Below, piece by piece: positions 21,778-34,979 of a DNA stretch of 64,000 bases; positions within the stretch are counted from its first letter, which is position 1; every line of letters starts with the position of its first letter. The DNA is from Przewalskia tangutica (taxonomy: Eukaryota > Streptophyta > Magnoliopsida > Solanales > Solanaceae): assembly GCA_029844215.1 (NCBI GenBank), contig CM056733.1, positions 54,325,142 to 54,389,141 of the forward strand. Reading direction: 5' to 3'. The translations under genes and the position numbers were made by a program. Below the pieces are notes generated by a model. It was not told where the DNA came from, searched no databases, and saw only the letters and a program-made list of their open reading frames with translations.

Positions 21778-24700
21778 TGTCACGACCCGACCTCGCTCGC
21801 GATCGTGCCCTACTGGGCACCCTTACGTAAACATCGAGAGATAATCAATGAACATACATGAAACTTATAAAATAAAACAACAAGAATAAAACAACAGTTA
21901 GCCGATGGGCTACCTTCCCGACGTCATACATAAACGGCGGTTGCCTCATTTTCTTTACAAATCGACCCACAATACGTGGCTGCACCTCAAGAGTTTTAAC
22001 ATAACAATCGTGGCGGACAAGGCCCCGCCGCACTGAATAAACATAAACGTGACAACTCGAACACGAGCCATCTCGACTTCTGAACCGATCCTAAGCTCGC
22101 GGATCCACAATCAGTACCTAAACTGCGGCATTTAACGCACCTCGCGGGCCGATAACAAAAATTTAATATGGAGCAGAAAATAAAGTAAAGATAACGGATC
22201 ATAACTGTACAAAAGAATGACAGAGCAAGTATAAAAAGTGCATACCGAATCCTGCCGTGTCATTACCACTTATGAACTTAATTGCATATCATTATCTTTT
22301 CCCATTTTTCCATAAGAGTATAGTCAAATTCTTACGTACATACTTAAGAAAACTCATCAAGTTCATAAACATATAACTCATGATCTTGCATAACCTAATT
22401 CGTCCCTTTATGGAGGAACGCTTATACCGCTTACCAATCTGGGACGCGATAGAGTCACATAAGTCTGCCCATAAAGGTATACTGCCCGGCCCAATCTGGG
22501 ACGCGATAAAATCACATAAGTCTGCCCATAAAGGTATACTGCATAATAATAGTAGGCTCATGATCAAAACAGGGTCCCTCGCCCGTAGTATCGATAAGAA
22601 ATCCTACTCCTGGGACTATTTCACCCGCATAGGTCCTGTGGACCCGCATGAGGTATTCCTCGTGATAGTGACTACCGCATGGGACTATTTCACCCGCATA
22701 AGCCCATAAGGACTCGCATGAGGTATTCCTCGCATAGGCTGTACCCGCCCGCATGGGACTATTTCACCCGCATAAGCCCTACGGACTCGCATGAGGTATT
22801 CCTCGCATCATGGGTAGCAAATCCATGGAACAGGTGGTATAACGTCTTGGGGGTTTACCCCTCATTTATACTCTTACCCTGAAGAAGGTGGTATAACGTC
22901 TTGGGGGTTTACCCCTCATTTATACTCTTACCCTTACTCAACCGGCCATCATACATAACATAAGCCCTATCGGCTTATCATACATAACGTAAGCACTACC
23001 GACTTATCATACATAACATAAGCACCACCGGCTTATCATACATAACATAAGCAAGTTAAGAAATCCCCTAACTTCTTACTAGCTTGTTCATATACACTCA
23101 TTTTTTTGTTTACTAAAGGCACTATCATGTCATTATAAAATCCGGGAATTTAACCCAACGTACTACGTGCCTCTACTCCTTTAAAATGATTCTCTTTCAA
23201 ATAAAACTTTCAAGATACTAATAACCGTAGTATCAAGTCATATCTACTTTTCAAGACAAGTCACAATACCTTTTAGAAATACATTTATAGGCTTCTAAAT
23301 CAAGTGACTTCTTTCTTTAAAACCTTAAGCAATTGGTACCTTTAAAACAATTTGCCCTTCTTTATTTCAAATCATTTCTTTGCTTACATTACTGAAGAAA
23401 ACCATTCTTTTAAATCTTCCATAAAGTTGTTATAACCAACTTCCCATAAAGCCGTTATAACTCTTTATTTCATAGACAAATTCATTCATTTGATAACCAA
23501 GAAACTTATACTTTCAATTCAAATCACATAGCTTTTAAATCAATTCAAGTCTCTTAACTTTTAAGAAAACAAGTTTCAAAGTCTTAAAAACTTCATACGT
23601 AAACTCTTTTAAATTAAGTAACATATACCTTGGTGCGTTGTGAATAAGTTATACTTATTTATAACGATCTTATTCAAGTAGCCATGATCTAGAAAATGTA
23701 ATACAATTTTGTCTTATCTTAGCTTCTATGCAGATGGATAATTCTACTTGTTTTAACATAATTAATTGTCATTACATTTTCCTTTATTAACGCTGCAATG
23801 GCTTGTTCGATACTTATTCTCATTCGTGCCGTAAATTAGCCAAGTCAACTCGACTCCAAATACTTCCTAACGACTCTTACCAACATCCCCCATAAGACTT
23901 GGTAATGACTTAGGATTTCTTAGACGTAGCTTTTACATAGAGTAAATCAACATAACTACCTCTTAACTTCTAAGAGTAGACGGAATCATGAAATACTACT
24001 ACATGTATATTTCATACATAAAATCATGCCAAAGGAAGGAGGAGGTTCACATACCTCGCGATGATTATCGACAAGTAGCAAAAAGCTCCAAAGTACTTCA
24101 ACCTTGCTAGTTATTCCATCCTTCAAGTAGAATACGCTATACTTGGTACTTCAACCTAAATTGGCCATAATACGTCCATTAACCTCTTATTTCAAACGTA
24201 GAATATTCTAGGTGCTAAGTCGCTAAATTCTACGGAAAATCGGACAACACCTCCTTTGTTTTTACTTACTTTGCCACCTTTTTCAAGGCCGAGTACAATA
24301 ACCAAACAGCCCCAATTGGCTCACCACAATCTATAAGGTAGTCCAATACAAATAATTAACAAACTACTACAAACCACAAGTACAAATCGGCCATCTTGTG
24401 TTCAACAATACCAATTCTTATCCAATTTCCATTTTAATCCAAATTGGTAGCATAACATGATATCGAGTCGCATTTGATTATAACAACCATAATCTTTAAG
24501 TAAGTGACATGCGACGATTTCTAATAAACGATCAATTTGTATTCCAACTTAACATGACTTACTTTTCAATTCGAACTTAAGCTACAAGTAATCCATAATA
24601 CTTATAAACTTCAACTTAACAACTTCATGCTAGCAACATGTAAAGCTAACAACAACAATACAAATAATCTTGTAACACTTTCAAAGAACAAGATTATACC

Positions 24701-25446
24701 TCAACGAATTGTAATCCAATCTTCAAAACCGAAGTTGCTCCTTAGCAACCTAGAGCCTCATCAAGACACCTCAATCCGCTCCTCAAAACCCTTAGAACCC
24801 TACCAACAACTTTCCTTCAAGCTTTCCAATCCAAAACCTAGAAAGCCACTAGGTTTTCACTTTGCGACTAACCCGAAAACTATCTTTTTCCGAGATTTTT
24901 CTATTGAGATACGCTTACACTACCCTCAAGAACCTTGGTTTAAAGTGTGGAGCTTAAAGAACAAGCAACGAAATTTTTTCTATTTTTCTCTCATGGAAGC
25001 CGAGAGCAACAATGTGATGTTCTTCCAATTTTTTGTAATTTTGGCTAAGTATGGAACTTGTCATACTACTACTAGTATTATATAGGGACATGGAGGGTCA
25101 AGATACAAACAAATGGGTGGTGTGGATGAAGTCTTAATAAAAACCAAGACTAATGGACCCTTGACTTAGTCAAAATTCTCATGCTAACAAGTTGCAAGAC
25201 TTTGTCATCCCACCAAAGGTCAAATGACCCTTTAGTCCATGACATTTCGTCCAAGCTCACTATAAGGGGGGTGACACGTGTCGCCCTCCCATTCGTCACA
25301 ATAATACATTTTCCGACAATTTCATAATTCCGCTAAACCACTTTTTTTTTTTTTTTTTTACTTTCTTTTTACAAGTCTCAAATCTTAACACTTGTGAGTT
25401 CTTACGTACGTTCTTAAAACACGTCCTGTACATACGGGGTGTAACA
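21778..25446 (-). repeat. 5' LTR of element A
   Basis: This 3669-bp copy would hold the active promoter: minus-strand CTATATAATA near 25074-25086 and the GACACGTGTC palindrome with CACGTG at 25275-25280. It contains the same 52-bp and 30-bp tandem modules as the other LTR (22830-22930 and about 22945-23050). From about 23060 to the end it is almost identical to the 3' LTR, indicating recent insertion. Confidence 0.9.
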
Positions 25447-25540
25447 TCAAGACTCCAAGAATTCAATGGAACATCATTTCCCATGAACATTGGGCATTCA
25501 AGAGTGGCGGATCCAGAAAGGTCACACCTTCGACCGATAC
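25447..25540 (+). pseudogene. LINE ORF1, middle segment between insertions A and B
   Basis: Ninety-four bases of the LINE survive between the two LTR insertions, including one copy of each TSD (TCAAG at 25447 and GATAC at 25536). The frame is open and contains FPMNIG, a variant of the FPTNIG seen in the upstream repeats and FPMSLG downstream. If each insertion is removed with one TSD copy, the reading phase stays the same across both junctions, showing both landed in an open frame. Confidence 0.7.
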
Positions 25541-27428
25541 TGTCACGACCCGAACCCGGGCCCGTGACTGGTGCCTTACCCCGGGCACCCAAGTGGACAT
25601 ACATCAGACTAATCAGCGGAATATAAAACAAGACATGAAATAACATGAAGTGTGAAACAGTTATCTGAGAAAAGTTGCCTTTCGGCATATATATATAAAA
25701 ACTTAAATCCAACGATTCATCCCTTTTACAAACTCGCCACAACAGCATTACTGCACTCTAAGAATGATATAACAACAATGGCGGGACGGGGCCCGCCATA
25801 CCCTGAATGTAAGTACCTACAACGACGGGGACTATACCCAAGATAAGCCTCCGAGAAACGGAGCTTCCCAAACGCTGAATCATGACCACATGAGCGAGGA
25901 TCAACATCGTGTACCTCACTGCGGCATTTAACGCAGCCCCGGCGAGGTCGATAACAGTACCAAGTATGAAATCAAAATACGTAAATGAAATCATAGTAGT
26001 CTTATATAAAGCAGAGACATGTATGATAACCAAACTACGCTCACAATAAATAAGCGATCATGTCAAGTCATGGACTCACGCCTCAAAGTCATCACTCAAA
26101 TATAACTATGGGTCTCACGCCCACAACATCAATCATGCCCGTGGAATACCTTCCTCACCGCCGTGATATGATATAAAAGCACCAAGGAATACACATGAAC
26201 ACCGTGTCCCACCTGTGTCATAATAAAACCGACGGTAAGTACGAAGGCATAGCCGACTACTAAAACCTACGCATCAACAAGGTCATAAATCAGATCACGA
26301 GGTCTTTCTAGACCGCCATATGATCGGCCGCCACTCGCCGCAATATCAAATGCTGCGTCTAATCTCGAACATCCCGCAGCCCGCATAGGCCACACATAGC
26401 CCGCATGAGGTATTCCCGCATCGAGGGTAGCTACTCCCAAGATCGCCCCGACTCGCAGTCCGCATGGCCACATAGACCGCATGGCCATAAAGACCGCACA
26501 CTAACCTGGAACTATCGTAGCTTCGCATAGTTCCCCTGGACCCGCATGAGGTATTCTCGAATCATAGTCCTGCATCGCTCGAGTATACCCCGCGTCGGAG
26601 GCGCTTTAACCCCGTGATCGTGTCAAGAGGTGAGTGGTACAATACTATCATAACGGCTTATTGTTAAACAACATAAGCACAATCGGAAACCCTTTACACA
26701 AACATCACAAGATACTAACACACGTAGCATCCTAACATGTTTACTTATCAAATCAACAAGAAAGTATTACAAGGCTATCACAAACCAACACAATCAAGTT
26801 ATTCACACAAGATACTTTCTACTTTATGTTAACAAGTTCGGGTTTTTACCCCCAAAGTACTTCATACATTAACTCTTTAAAAGATCCGTTTCTTTCACAA
26901 AAGTCACACAATACCCGTAGTATAAAAACAGAGTGACTATCTTTTTAAGTAAACCAAAACACTTCCCTTTGTAAAATCAAGTAATCAACATTATTTTCCA
27001 AACGTTCAAGTTTGCCTAATTTCAAATGCTCAAGTTTCTCATTTTCGAAAGGTTTCGTAGTTCATAGTTTTAATCACTTAATAATATAATTCTCCTTTAA
27101 AACAATTTGAGAAACATATGTCTTATGTGTGAGTAGGTTATTCTTGTTCATAACAATGTAATATCATTTTGTCTCATCTTAGCTTCTATGCAGATGGAGG
27201 TTTCTACTGGTTTTTATAATACTTAATTAGTCAGTACATTTCCCTTTATTAGCGCGGCAGTGGTTTGTTCGATACTTATTCTGATTTCCGAAATCAGTAA
27301 AACATTATTCCTTTTAAAAACCAAGTACTCATTACTCACGAATGAGGTTTCACACTTTTTAACAAAATTCATATTAATTTAATTAAGTCAGGTCTCTTAT
27401 CTTTTAAGATCAAGTCTCTTAACTTCTA

Positions 27429-29959
27429 TGTCACGACCCGTTCCGGGGCCCGTGACTGGTGCCTTACCCGAGCACCCAAGTAGTCATACATCAGAGTAAT
27501 CAGCGGAATATAAAAACACAAGACATGAAACAATTGTAATTGAGACACATTTTATCTGAGAAAAGGGTGCCTTTCGGCATATATATGTAAAAAATCTGGC
27601 AGTTTACATCCCAACTGTACAATAGGACTACAGAACTCTAAGGAAGTAAACAACTATGGCGGGACAGGGCCCCGCCATACCCTGAATGTACAAAACTATC
27701 TACACAACAGGGAGATCATACCCAAAAGTCGAGCCTCCGGAGAAGATGGAGCTCCTGACACCAAAGCAAAAGATCCTAAGGATGTGGATCTAGCACTGCT
27801 TCCTTACTCGCGATTAACGCAGCTTCAAGGAGGTCGATAACAGTACTAAGTATGCGAAATCAGAAAGTACTTAAATGAAATCATATAATTTTAAAACCAA
27901 TTTTACAAATACGCATTTAAACAACTAATGTAATCGCATATAGTGCCACATCATAAACAAGAGCAACAATAGGTAAATGTAATGTGTCTTTTCTAGGCCG
28001 CGAATGATCGGGCGAGCCAATCGCCCATAGTATCATTATGCAAGCCTAACATCGACTCAGTAGTCCGCATAGCCACCTAGGCCCGCATGAGGTATTCTCG
28101 CATCGAGGGTAGCTACTCCCCGTATCGCCCCGACTCGTAGTCCGCATGGCCACATAGACCGCATGACCATAAAGGCCGCACACTAACTCGAACTCTTGTA
28201 GCTCGCATAGGTCCCCGACCCGCATGAGGTATTCTCGAATCACGGTCCTGCATCACCGAAGTCTACCCGCACGGAGGCGCCAACCCCAGATCATGTCAAG
28301 AGGTGAGTGATATAATACTAACATAACAGCTTATCGTTAAACAACATAAGTACAACAAGAATACCCTCTTATACAAACGTTACATGACACTAACACACAT
28401 AGCATCATATCATGTCTACTTATTAAACCATCTTATTATACTTTCCAGAAATCAATATAAGTCTTTTATAAACACATAAGTAAACTGTTCCTTTTATCTT
28501 TCTTAAGTCGTTATACTTAACTTCCCATAAAGCTAGTATAACTCTTAAGCTTCTTGTTTTAAAAACAAATATTCTTCTTCTTTCAAAACTGATTTATAAT
28601 TCTTTTGAAAGACTTTAAGATCTTTATTATTCAGGCTTAAGTCAAAAGACATTGCCGTAAAGCTACGTTCAGTTAACACACGTACGTCTACCGTACTATA
28701 TATATATACTTTAAAATATCATGCTCAAGAGTGTAGGAAGAATCACATACCTTCTCGGCGAAATCCACCTGCCAAGTCGAATATGTCGCGCGCAGAGTAT
28801 CGACCTATAATAGTCAAATACGTCTATCAACGTCTAGACTACTCTGTAGGAAGTTCTAAGCAGAGGGTTCTTAATTCTACGGAAAATCGGGCAGCACTTC
28901 CCTACCCGGTAAGTTATACAAGTTCATCAGAAACAGTCTATGTAAGTACAATTTAATTCTTCTTCTGTTATACCCTTCTACTGTGATTACAGTTCAATTC
29001 TATTCTTTAATATCCTTCTATATCTTATACTCAAGTCTTAACTATTCTTATATGTAATATCCAATTACAATAGAAGGACAAGAGTATTTACCTCGATAAG
29101 CCCAAAATTATCCAAGTATAAATGTCGATCCCAAGCAAGGTTTAGCTCCTAATTTGCACGCTTCGATAGCTCCAAGAAACCCTTAGAAGTTTCTACACAA
29201 CTTCTACTATCTACTTCAACCAACAATGAAGTTTCTCTTAGGGTTTCGTTTAGTGACAAATGGAGATAAGGTAGTATTTCTAGGCTTTTAGTATAGAGGT
29301 GACTTTGGAAATACTACAAGGTATAGGCTAAAGTATTTGGGAATAGTAACAATACTTTGGAGAGTATTTTTCTACCCAAGGGGGGGGGGGGGTACTTTGG
29401 CCGAGACTTCAAGGAAGGGGGAGGGAGAGGGGTGTTTCGGCTAGGCTCTTTTAGAGGGGGGGGAGAGAGCTTTGGACGAGAACTATAAGGAGAGGGGAGG
29501 GATTTTGGAGACTTGGAAATTGATTTGTGGATGAAGAACTCTTCATCTTAAGGGGGGTATTTATAGGCCAACCAATGGCCAAGATGAAGCCAAGTGGTAG
29601 GCAAGTGTAAGGTGGAGATTTAGGCAAGTGTCCTTATCCATCTACTACACAAATATCCTACCAACTCCTTGACTAAGGGAAAGGCACAAAAAATGTGCCA
29701 ACAATGCCCAAGTTGCCGTCCAATGAGGGTGACAAGTGTCACCCTCCCGTTGGTCCAAAATATTTCATCTCTCGGAAAAATCCACAAAAAATATAAATGA
29801 CATAGCCGGAATTTTCTCTTCGCAAGTTTTGTAAAACGTTTCGTCGGAAAACCATTCGTTTAGTGAGTTGTGCCCAAATTCGTCCTATGCCTAATCTTTA
29901 AGGCTTAACTTTTGTACGTACGCCCTCACGTACATACTCTGGAAATACGGGGTATAACA
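27429..29959 (-). repeat. 3' LTR of element C
   Basis: A 2531-bp LTR. Minus-strand TATAAATA at 29558-29565, the GACAAGTGTC palindrome at 29731-29740 and a block of G-runs on the plus strand (29380-29512, one run of 13) downstream of the promoter. Near-identical to the partner LTR in AT-rich parts. Between about 27780 and 28290 the two differ at many GC-rich words. Confidence 0.9.
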
Positions 29960-30097
29960 TTCTCCCCTCCTTAGAAACATTCATCCTGAATGTTCCTTCC
30001 CAAGACAGATAACGATAAGGTTCTTCATAACTTAAACAGTTTGCAAATGCCACACACGGCCACAAAACAACACTTACGCATATATGACAATGAAAAT

Positions 30098-30612
30098 TTA
30101 CAAGTAGAAAAGTGAGTTACCTGGAGGTGTGGGGAATAGGTGAGGATACTTCTGCCTCATGTCCTCCTCAGCTTCCCACGTCATCTCCTCCCTGAGCTCG
30201 TTCCGCCACAAGACTTTGACGGAAGCCACGTCCTTGGTCCGCAGACGCCTAACCTGACGATCGATTATCGCTATGGGAATCTCCTCATACGATAACCCCT
30301 CGGTCACCTGGACATCGTCAATCGGGTGCACTCTAGATGGATCCCCGATACATCTCCTCAACATAGAAACATGAAACACCGGATGCACTGCCTCCAGGTC
30401 GGACTAGACAGATCCAACTCATAGGCAACCTTGCCTACCCTGCGGACAATCTGATACGGCCCAATGTACCTTGGGCTGAGTTTCCCTTTCTTCCCGAATC
30501 TCATCACACCCTTCATGGGTGACACCTTCAGGAAAACCCAATCATCAACCTCGAACTCCGGATCGCCGCGACGATGATCTGCGTATGACTTGCCGACTCG
30601 AGCCGCGAGCAA
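30098..30612 (-). pseudogene. Element C integrase C-terminus and chromodomain
   Basis: Two overlapping minus frames (30358-30612 and 30098-30388) together encode the post-catalytic end of the polyprotein. The first has DWVFLKVSPMKGVMRFG and LSPRYIGPY, the GPY/F module that in related integrases contacts DNA. The second has HPVFHVSMLRRC, then PIAIIDRQVRRLRTK, VKVLWRN and TWEAEEDM, the chromodomain-like fold that in chromoviruses steers insertion to heterochromatin. A frameshift between them breaks the protein near 30360-30390. The terminal stop is at 30098. Confidence 0.8.
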
Positions 30613-31360
30613 CCGCTCTGGATAAGCTTCACCTTATCCATCGCCTCACGCACCAAATCTGGTCCCACTAACTGCACCTCGCCCACATCAAACCAGCCTA
30701 TCGGCGATCTGCACTTCCTCCCATACAAGGCCTCATAAGGCGCCATCTGAATACTGGAGTGGTAGCTATTATTGTACGTAAACTCAAGTAGAGGCAAATG
30801 ATCCTCCCAGCTACCCCTGAAGTCAATAACACAGGCTCGCAGCATATCCTCAAGAGTCTGGATAGTGCGCCACCGTCTGTCATCTGTGGGCGGAATGCGA
30901 CTTGCTCACTTGCATCCCTAAACCCTTCTCGGAAAGACCTCCGGAAGTTAGGTAAACCGGGCTCCTGCATGCGATATGATCGAAATAGGGACTCATGCGA
31001 TCGACGATCTCTGATGTAAAGTCCGCATAATCCTCAGCCGAAAAAGTCGTCCTGACGGGAAGAAAGTGGGCTGATTTCGTCAGCCTGTCGACGATAACCC
31101 AGATAGAATCATGTCTCCTCTGAGTGCGAGGTAATCCTGTGATAAAGTCCATGTTGATCACCTCCCACTTCCAGGTCGGGATCTCAATCGTCTGCAACAA
31201 ACCACCGTGCCTCGTGCTCTACCTTCACCCATCGACAACACGCACCGAGCTACAAACTCGCAACGCCCTCTTCAAGTCATCCCACCAATACACGATCTAA
31301 GGTTGTGGTACATCTTGGTCGACCACGGATGGATGAGTAACGCCGCGCTGTGTGCTTCCC
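30613..31360 (-). pseudogene. Element C integrase, zinc-binding and catalytic part
   Basis: Motifs run MDFITGLPRTQ and VDRLTKSAHFLPV (first catalytic Asp region, 30880-31200), then LPLLEFTYNNSYHSSI and APYEALYGRKCRSPIGW (30528-30845). Between them the expected block with the second catalytic Asp (SDRG in relatives) is missing, replaced by degraded text in changing frames, so catalysis is lost. The upstream zinc-binding half (31200-31360) is recognisable only by YWWDDLKR. Confidence 0.75.
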
Positions 31361-32089
31361 CTAGAACTCGCCATCAAGTCCTGCAATATCTGGAACACAC
31401 AACCTGCCATCAAACCTTAGCACCCCATCAGGTGCTACCTCAAAAGGACCCTTCCTCTCACGAAGATCCGCATCACGATACCGAATCAAAACCGGATCCT
31501 CAAACTGTTGCCTCTTCACCTCCTCGACGATGGAAGACTCGGCAACCTCTCGAACTCGAACCCCACTGCTATCAGAATCAATCAAACGGACACCAAGGCT
31601 CGCTAACTGATGCAAATCGCAAACCATGCCCCTCCTCTCCGGCTGCACATCTGATAGGCTACCCATCGACCTACGACTAAGGGCATCTGCCACAACATTG
31701 GCCTTCCCCGGGTGGTACAGGATATCAACATCGTAATCCTTGAGCAGCTCTAACCACCGTCTCTGTCGTAAGTTCAGCTCCCTCTGGCTGAAGATATACT
31801 GGAGGCTCTTGTGGTCTGTATAAATATCCACATGAACCCCATACAAATAGTGCCTCCAGATCTTCAAAGCGTGAATCACCGCTGCCAACTCCAAATCATG
31901 GGTGGGGTAGTTCCTCTCATGCTTCTTAAGCTGTCGGGATGCGTACGCTATAACCTTGCCCTGCTGCATCAACACACATCCGAGCCCGACGCCTGACGCA
32001 TCACAATACACAACATAACCATCCGACCTCCGAAGAGTAAGAACGGGGCGCCGATCTTTTTCAAAGAATCGAAACCCCGCCACAAGCAT
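31361..32089 (-). pseudogene. Element C RNase H and linker to integrase
   Basis: The longest intact frame of the element (242 codons). VVYCDASGVGLGCVLMQ, HDLELAAVIHALKIWRHYL and DHKSLQYIF carry the acidic residues of the Ty3/gypsy RNase H, followed by LNLRQRRWLELL and HPGKANVVADALSRR, the usual exit from this domain. The enzyme would remove the RNA strand of the hybrid during reverse transcription. The frame is interrupted on both sides by frameshifts. Confidence 0.88.
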
Positions 32090-32126
32090 CAGTCCATCAA
32101 ACTTAGCCGCTTCCGAGTCACCCTAG

Positions 32127-32950
32127 TCAATGGTGCAGATAGAAGCAAACTTCTACGAACCGATAATAACATGCGAGGCCCGAAAGTCCGCGCACTGTCG
32201 GAGTGGTAGGTCTAGGCCAAGTCCCGATCGCCTCGATCTTGGCCGTATCCACCCGAATACCATCAGCCCCGACAATATGCCCAATAAAAGCCACCGAAGC
32301 CAACCAAAACTCACATTTGGAAAACTTGGCGTATAACTGTTGGTCCTGGAGAACTCTCAGCACAGTCCTCAAATGCTACGCATGCTCCTGCTCTGAGCGA
32401 GAATAAACCAAGATATCGTCAATGAACACTATCACAAACGTGTCCAAAAATGGCTTGAACACTCGGTTCATCAAATCCATGAATACCGCCGGAGCATTGG
32501 TCAACCCGAAAGACATGACCCTGAACTCATAATGCCCTGCACGTCCGAATGCACCCTAGGGACATCCGCCTCTCGACTGCACTGATGATAGCCCGATCGC
32601 AGATCAATCTTGGAGAAATATCTCGCACCCTGCAGCTGGTCGAACAAATCATCAATCCTGGGAAGGGGGTATCTGTTCTTAATGGTCACCTTGTTCAGCT
32701 GCCTGTAATCAACACACATGCGCAGCTTCCCGTCCTTCTTTTTCACAAACAATACCGGCGCTCCACAGGGAGAAACACTAGGTCTGATGAAGCCCTTCTC
32801 CAGCAAATCTCTAAGCTGATCCTTCAACTCTCTCAACTCGGCAGGTGCCATTCTGTATGGCGGAATGGAAATAGGCCGAGTGTCTGGCAGCACATCGATA
32901 CAAAACTCTATCTCCCTCTCTGGAGGGATACCGGAGGTCGTCTGAAACAC
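32127..32950 (-). pseudogene. Element C reverse transcriptase
   Basis: Frame 32501-32950 has PYRMAPAELRELKDQL, KLRMCVDYRQLNKVT and FSKIDLRSGYHQ. After a frame change near 32510-32560 the catalytic FIDDILVYS block is intact (FIDD at 32415-32426), then a TAG (32377-32379), and 32127-32372 holds KFSKCEFWL and FIGHIVGADGI. Order and spacing match Ty3/gypsy reverse transcriptases. At least one stop and two frameshifts disable it. Confidence 0.88.
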
Positions 32951-33450
32951 ATCCGGGAACTCTCTCGACCATCGAATCGATCAAAATCTGTACCGCATTT
33001 CGTGATCAAACACCCGAATGAGATGGTAGATATACCCTTCCGCACCATCTTCCTAGCCTTGAGGTAGGAAATAAACCTACCCCGGCGTCTGATGTTCCCC
33101 TCCCACTCAACAACCGGCTCCTCAGGAAACTGGAACCGTACTACTCTCTCTCTGCAGTCTACATTGGCGTAGAAAGAAGCTAGCCAATCCATACCCATGA
33201 TCACGTCGAAATCAGTCATATCCAACTCTATCAAGTCGGCCAGGTCCGACGATCGCATATGGTCACTGGACAAGCCCTATATACCCGCCGAGCTACCACC
33301 GAATCACCCACTGGCATAGCTACCTCGAAAGGGTCTATGGACTAAGGCTCTATCCCTATCCTACTAGCAATAAGGGGAGATATATAGGACAGAGTAGAAC
33401 CCGGATCTAACAAGGCATACACATCAAATCCAAAAACTGATAAGGTACCG
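32908..33450 (-). pseudogene. Element C protease
   Basis: The aspartic protease active site appears as LDPGSTLS (codons at 33396-33407), with Pro where most retroviral-type proteases have Thr or Ser. Downstream VIMGMDWL is the typical second hydrophobic-glycine motif of plant gypsy proteases. Frame 32908-33273 is open; the active-site part lies in a shifted frame upstream. The enzyme would cut the polyprotein. Confidence 0.75.
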
Positions 33451-33639
33451 ACGGATTACATCGGTGAGGCCTCCCGATCTGCCGGCCGACAGGGATAAAT
33501 GCGCGTTCAAGACCGCTAGAATCGACCCGTACACGACCTCCGCCGCAACTCGCCGCCCACGAGTACCTTGCCTCCGGGCGAGTAATCGTAGGAGATGAAG
33601 ACCGTGAAAGAACTCGTGGTGACTTCTACCACTCGCCGC

Positions 33640-34771
33640 TCCTAGTCGGACAGCCGCAAAGTGGCCCTACTGGCCACAAGTGTAGCAACCTCCTGAAGTA
33701 GGACCATAACTCCCGAGATGGGATCTACCGCATCGGCCATACTGAGGGGGGGTGGTCTCGATCGGTTAGCACCTGCTACCTCGAAGTCTCAAGTCTGGGC
33801 CCTCACCACTCGAATACTCGGGTCTTGAAGACGGAGCAGAGTGCTCAGTGGCCGTGGTGCAAATCTAGATCGCCGCCGAGGCCGTCCACCCCGATAGCTA
33901 CCAAAAGACCGCCGCCCCGGTCTTCTTCTCGCCGTCTCACAACCCGCTCTACGCCTCGCATCCCGGCGCGTGAGCTCGCATGCGGTAATATCCATGCTCG
34001 TCAAGAGCCACACCGCACAAGACTCGCCATATAATCATCTAGCCCTGACGTGGCGATGCACCGCCCTCCATATCGCTACCAACGCAGTGGACATATCGAG
34101 CCAACGAATCAAACTCAACATTGTACTCAATCGCGTGTCCTCTGCCTCAAAGAACAAAAATTGTTTACCGTGCCTCTCATCCGCGAGGCAAGAAGTGAGT
34201 GAGAAAGGCCTCCGAGAACTCGTCCCAAGTAGCTGGGGACGCGTGCTCTCCCCGGGATAACTCCCACGAATCAAACCAATCGACTGCGGTATCACGCAGC
34301 CTATGTGAACCGAAGATCACGGACTCGGTCTCTGAAGCCTTGATCACTCGCATGATCCTCTGTAACTGACGGATGAACTCCTGCGGATCATCCTCAGGCC
34401 TCGACCCGTAGAACTCTGGCGGGCTACAACTCAGAAAATCCCGTAGCCGCAAACTGTCTGATCTCGGGTGAACCAGATCGGGCTGAGCTGGAATCGCTGC
34501 GATCCACCTATCTCACGTTCGCCACGATCCCGCTCAGAATCGGGTCATCTCTCTGTAACCCATCTCATCTCGCTCCAGCCGCGTGGAGGTGTAGGTACTG
34601 TGGTCTCATCAGCCACTGCTGCGGCCCTAAACCCTCCTGGGTCGGCGGCGTCGTGGAACTCGCCGTCTCGGGTATAGACTGGGCCTGAGCCCTCGTGACT
34701 CTCGGTGTCCCACTAGCAGCTCCCTCGGCTGCCTTGCCCTTCTAGGCCCGGGTTGCCTTACGTGGAGGCAT
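33640..34771 (-). pseudogene. Element C gag with zinc knuckle
   Basis: A start candidate is the ATG at 34771 (MPPRKATRA), followed nine codons later by TAG (34742-34744). The capsid part is clear at 34177-34452 (DFLSCSPPEFYGS, QLQRIMRV, AFLTHFLP). The zinc knuckle reads CYTCGQ, then an in-frame TAG (33667-33669), then GHF; its last Cys is displaced by small deletions. Around 33500-34150 the frame changes repeatedly and GC-rich words look scrambled. Confidence 0.75.
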
Positions 34772-34963
34772 AACTGTTACAGAAAAGGAATACGTTAGAG
34801 GGGTCCAACTTATAACACAGCTCTAAGGCACGATCTCAGAGTGAGAAGAAAGGAAACCAATCCTAAATATCCTATAGCCTCCTGATTATAGGTGTGGTGC
34901 ACAACACACCGATAATCAAGACTCTACTAGATACGGTCTGTAGACACTTTCCGAGGATTAACT

Positions 34964-34979
34964 GCTCTGATACCACTTT
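34964..34979 (-). other. Primer-binding site of element C
   Basis: On the minus strand the 5' LTR ends GTGACA and a few bases later comes TGGTATCAGAGC (34964-34975), complementary to the 3' end of initiator methionine tRNA, the usual primer of Tekay-type elements. Confidence 0.9.

Larger units (their letters stand above)
16937..25446 (-). mobile_element. LTR retroelement A, large-LTR non-autonomous (LARD-like)
   Basis: Two near-identical LTRs (16937-20581 and 21778-25446) enclose only about 1.2 kb. On the minus strand the LTR begins TGTTACACCCCGTATG and ends GGGTCGTGACA. A Met-tRNA-type primer site (TGGTATCGAGCG, 21762-21773) and a polypurine tract (AAGGGGGGAAGAA, about 20582-20594) fix the orientation. 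The 5-bp TSD TCAAG lies at 16932-16936 and 25447-25451. No gag or pol is recognisable, so movement would need proteins from another element; shared PPT and hairpin sequence point to Tekay-type relatives. Confidence 0.9.

Noticed and set aside
25296..25748. 150-codon minus-strand frame
   Set aside because: It runs across the end of element A, the LINE scrap and the start of LTR B; a chance frame across junctions.
31207..31680. 157-codon plus-strand frame
   Set aside because: It is antisense to the recognisable integrase and RNase H of element C; a shadow frame.
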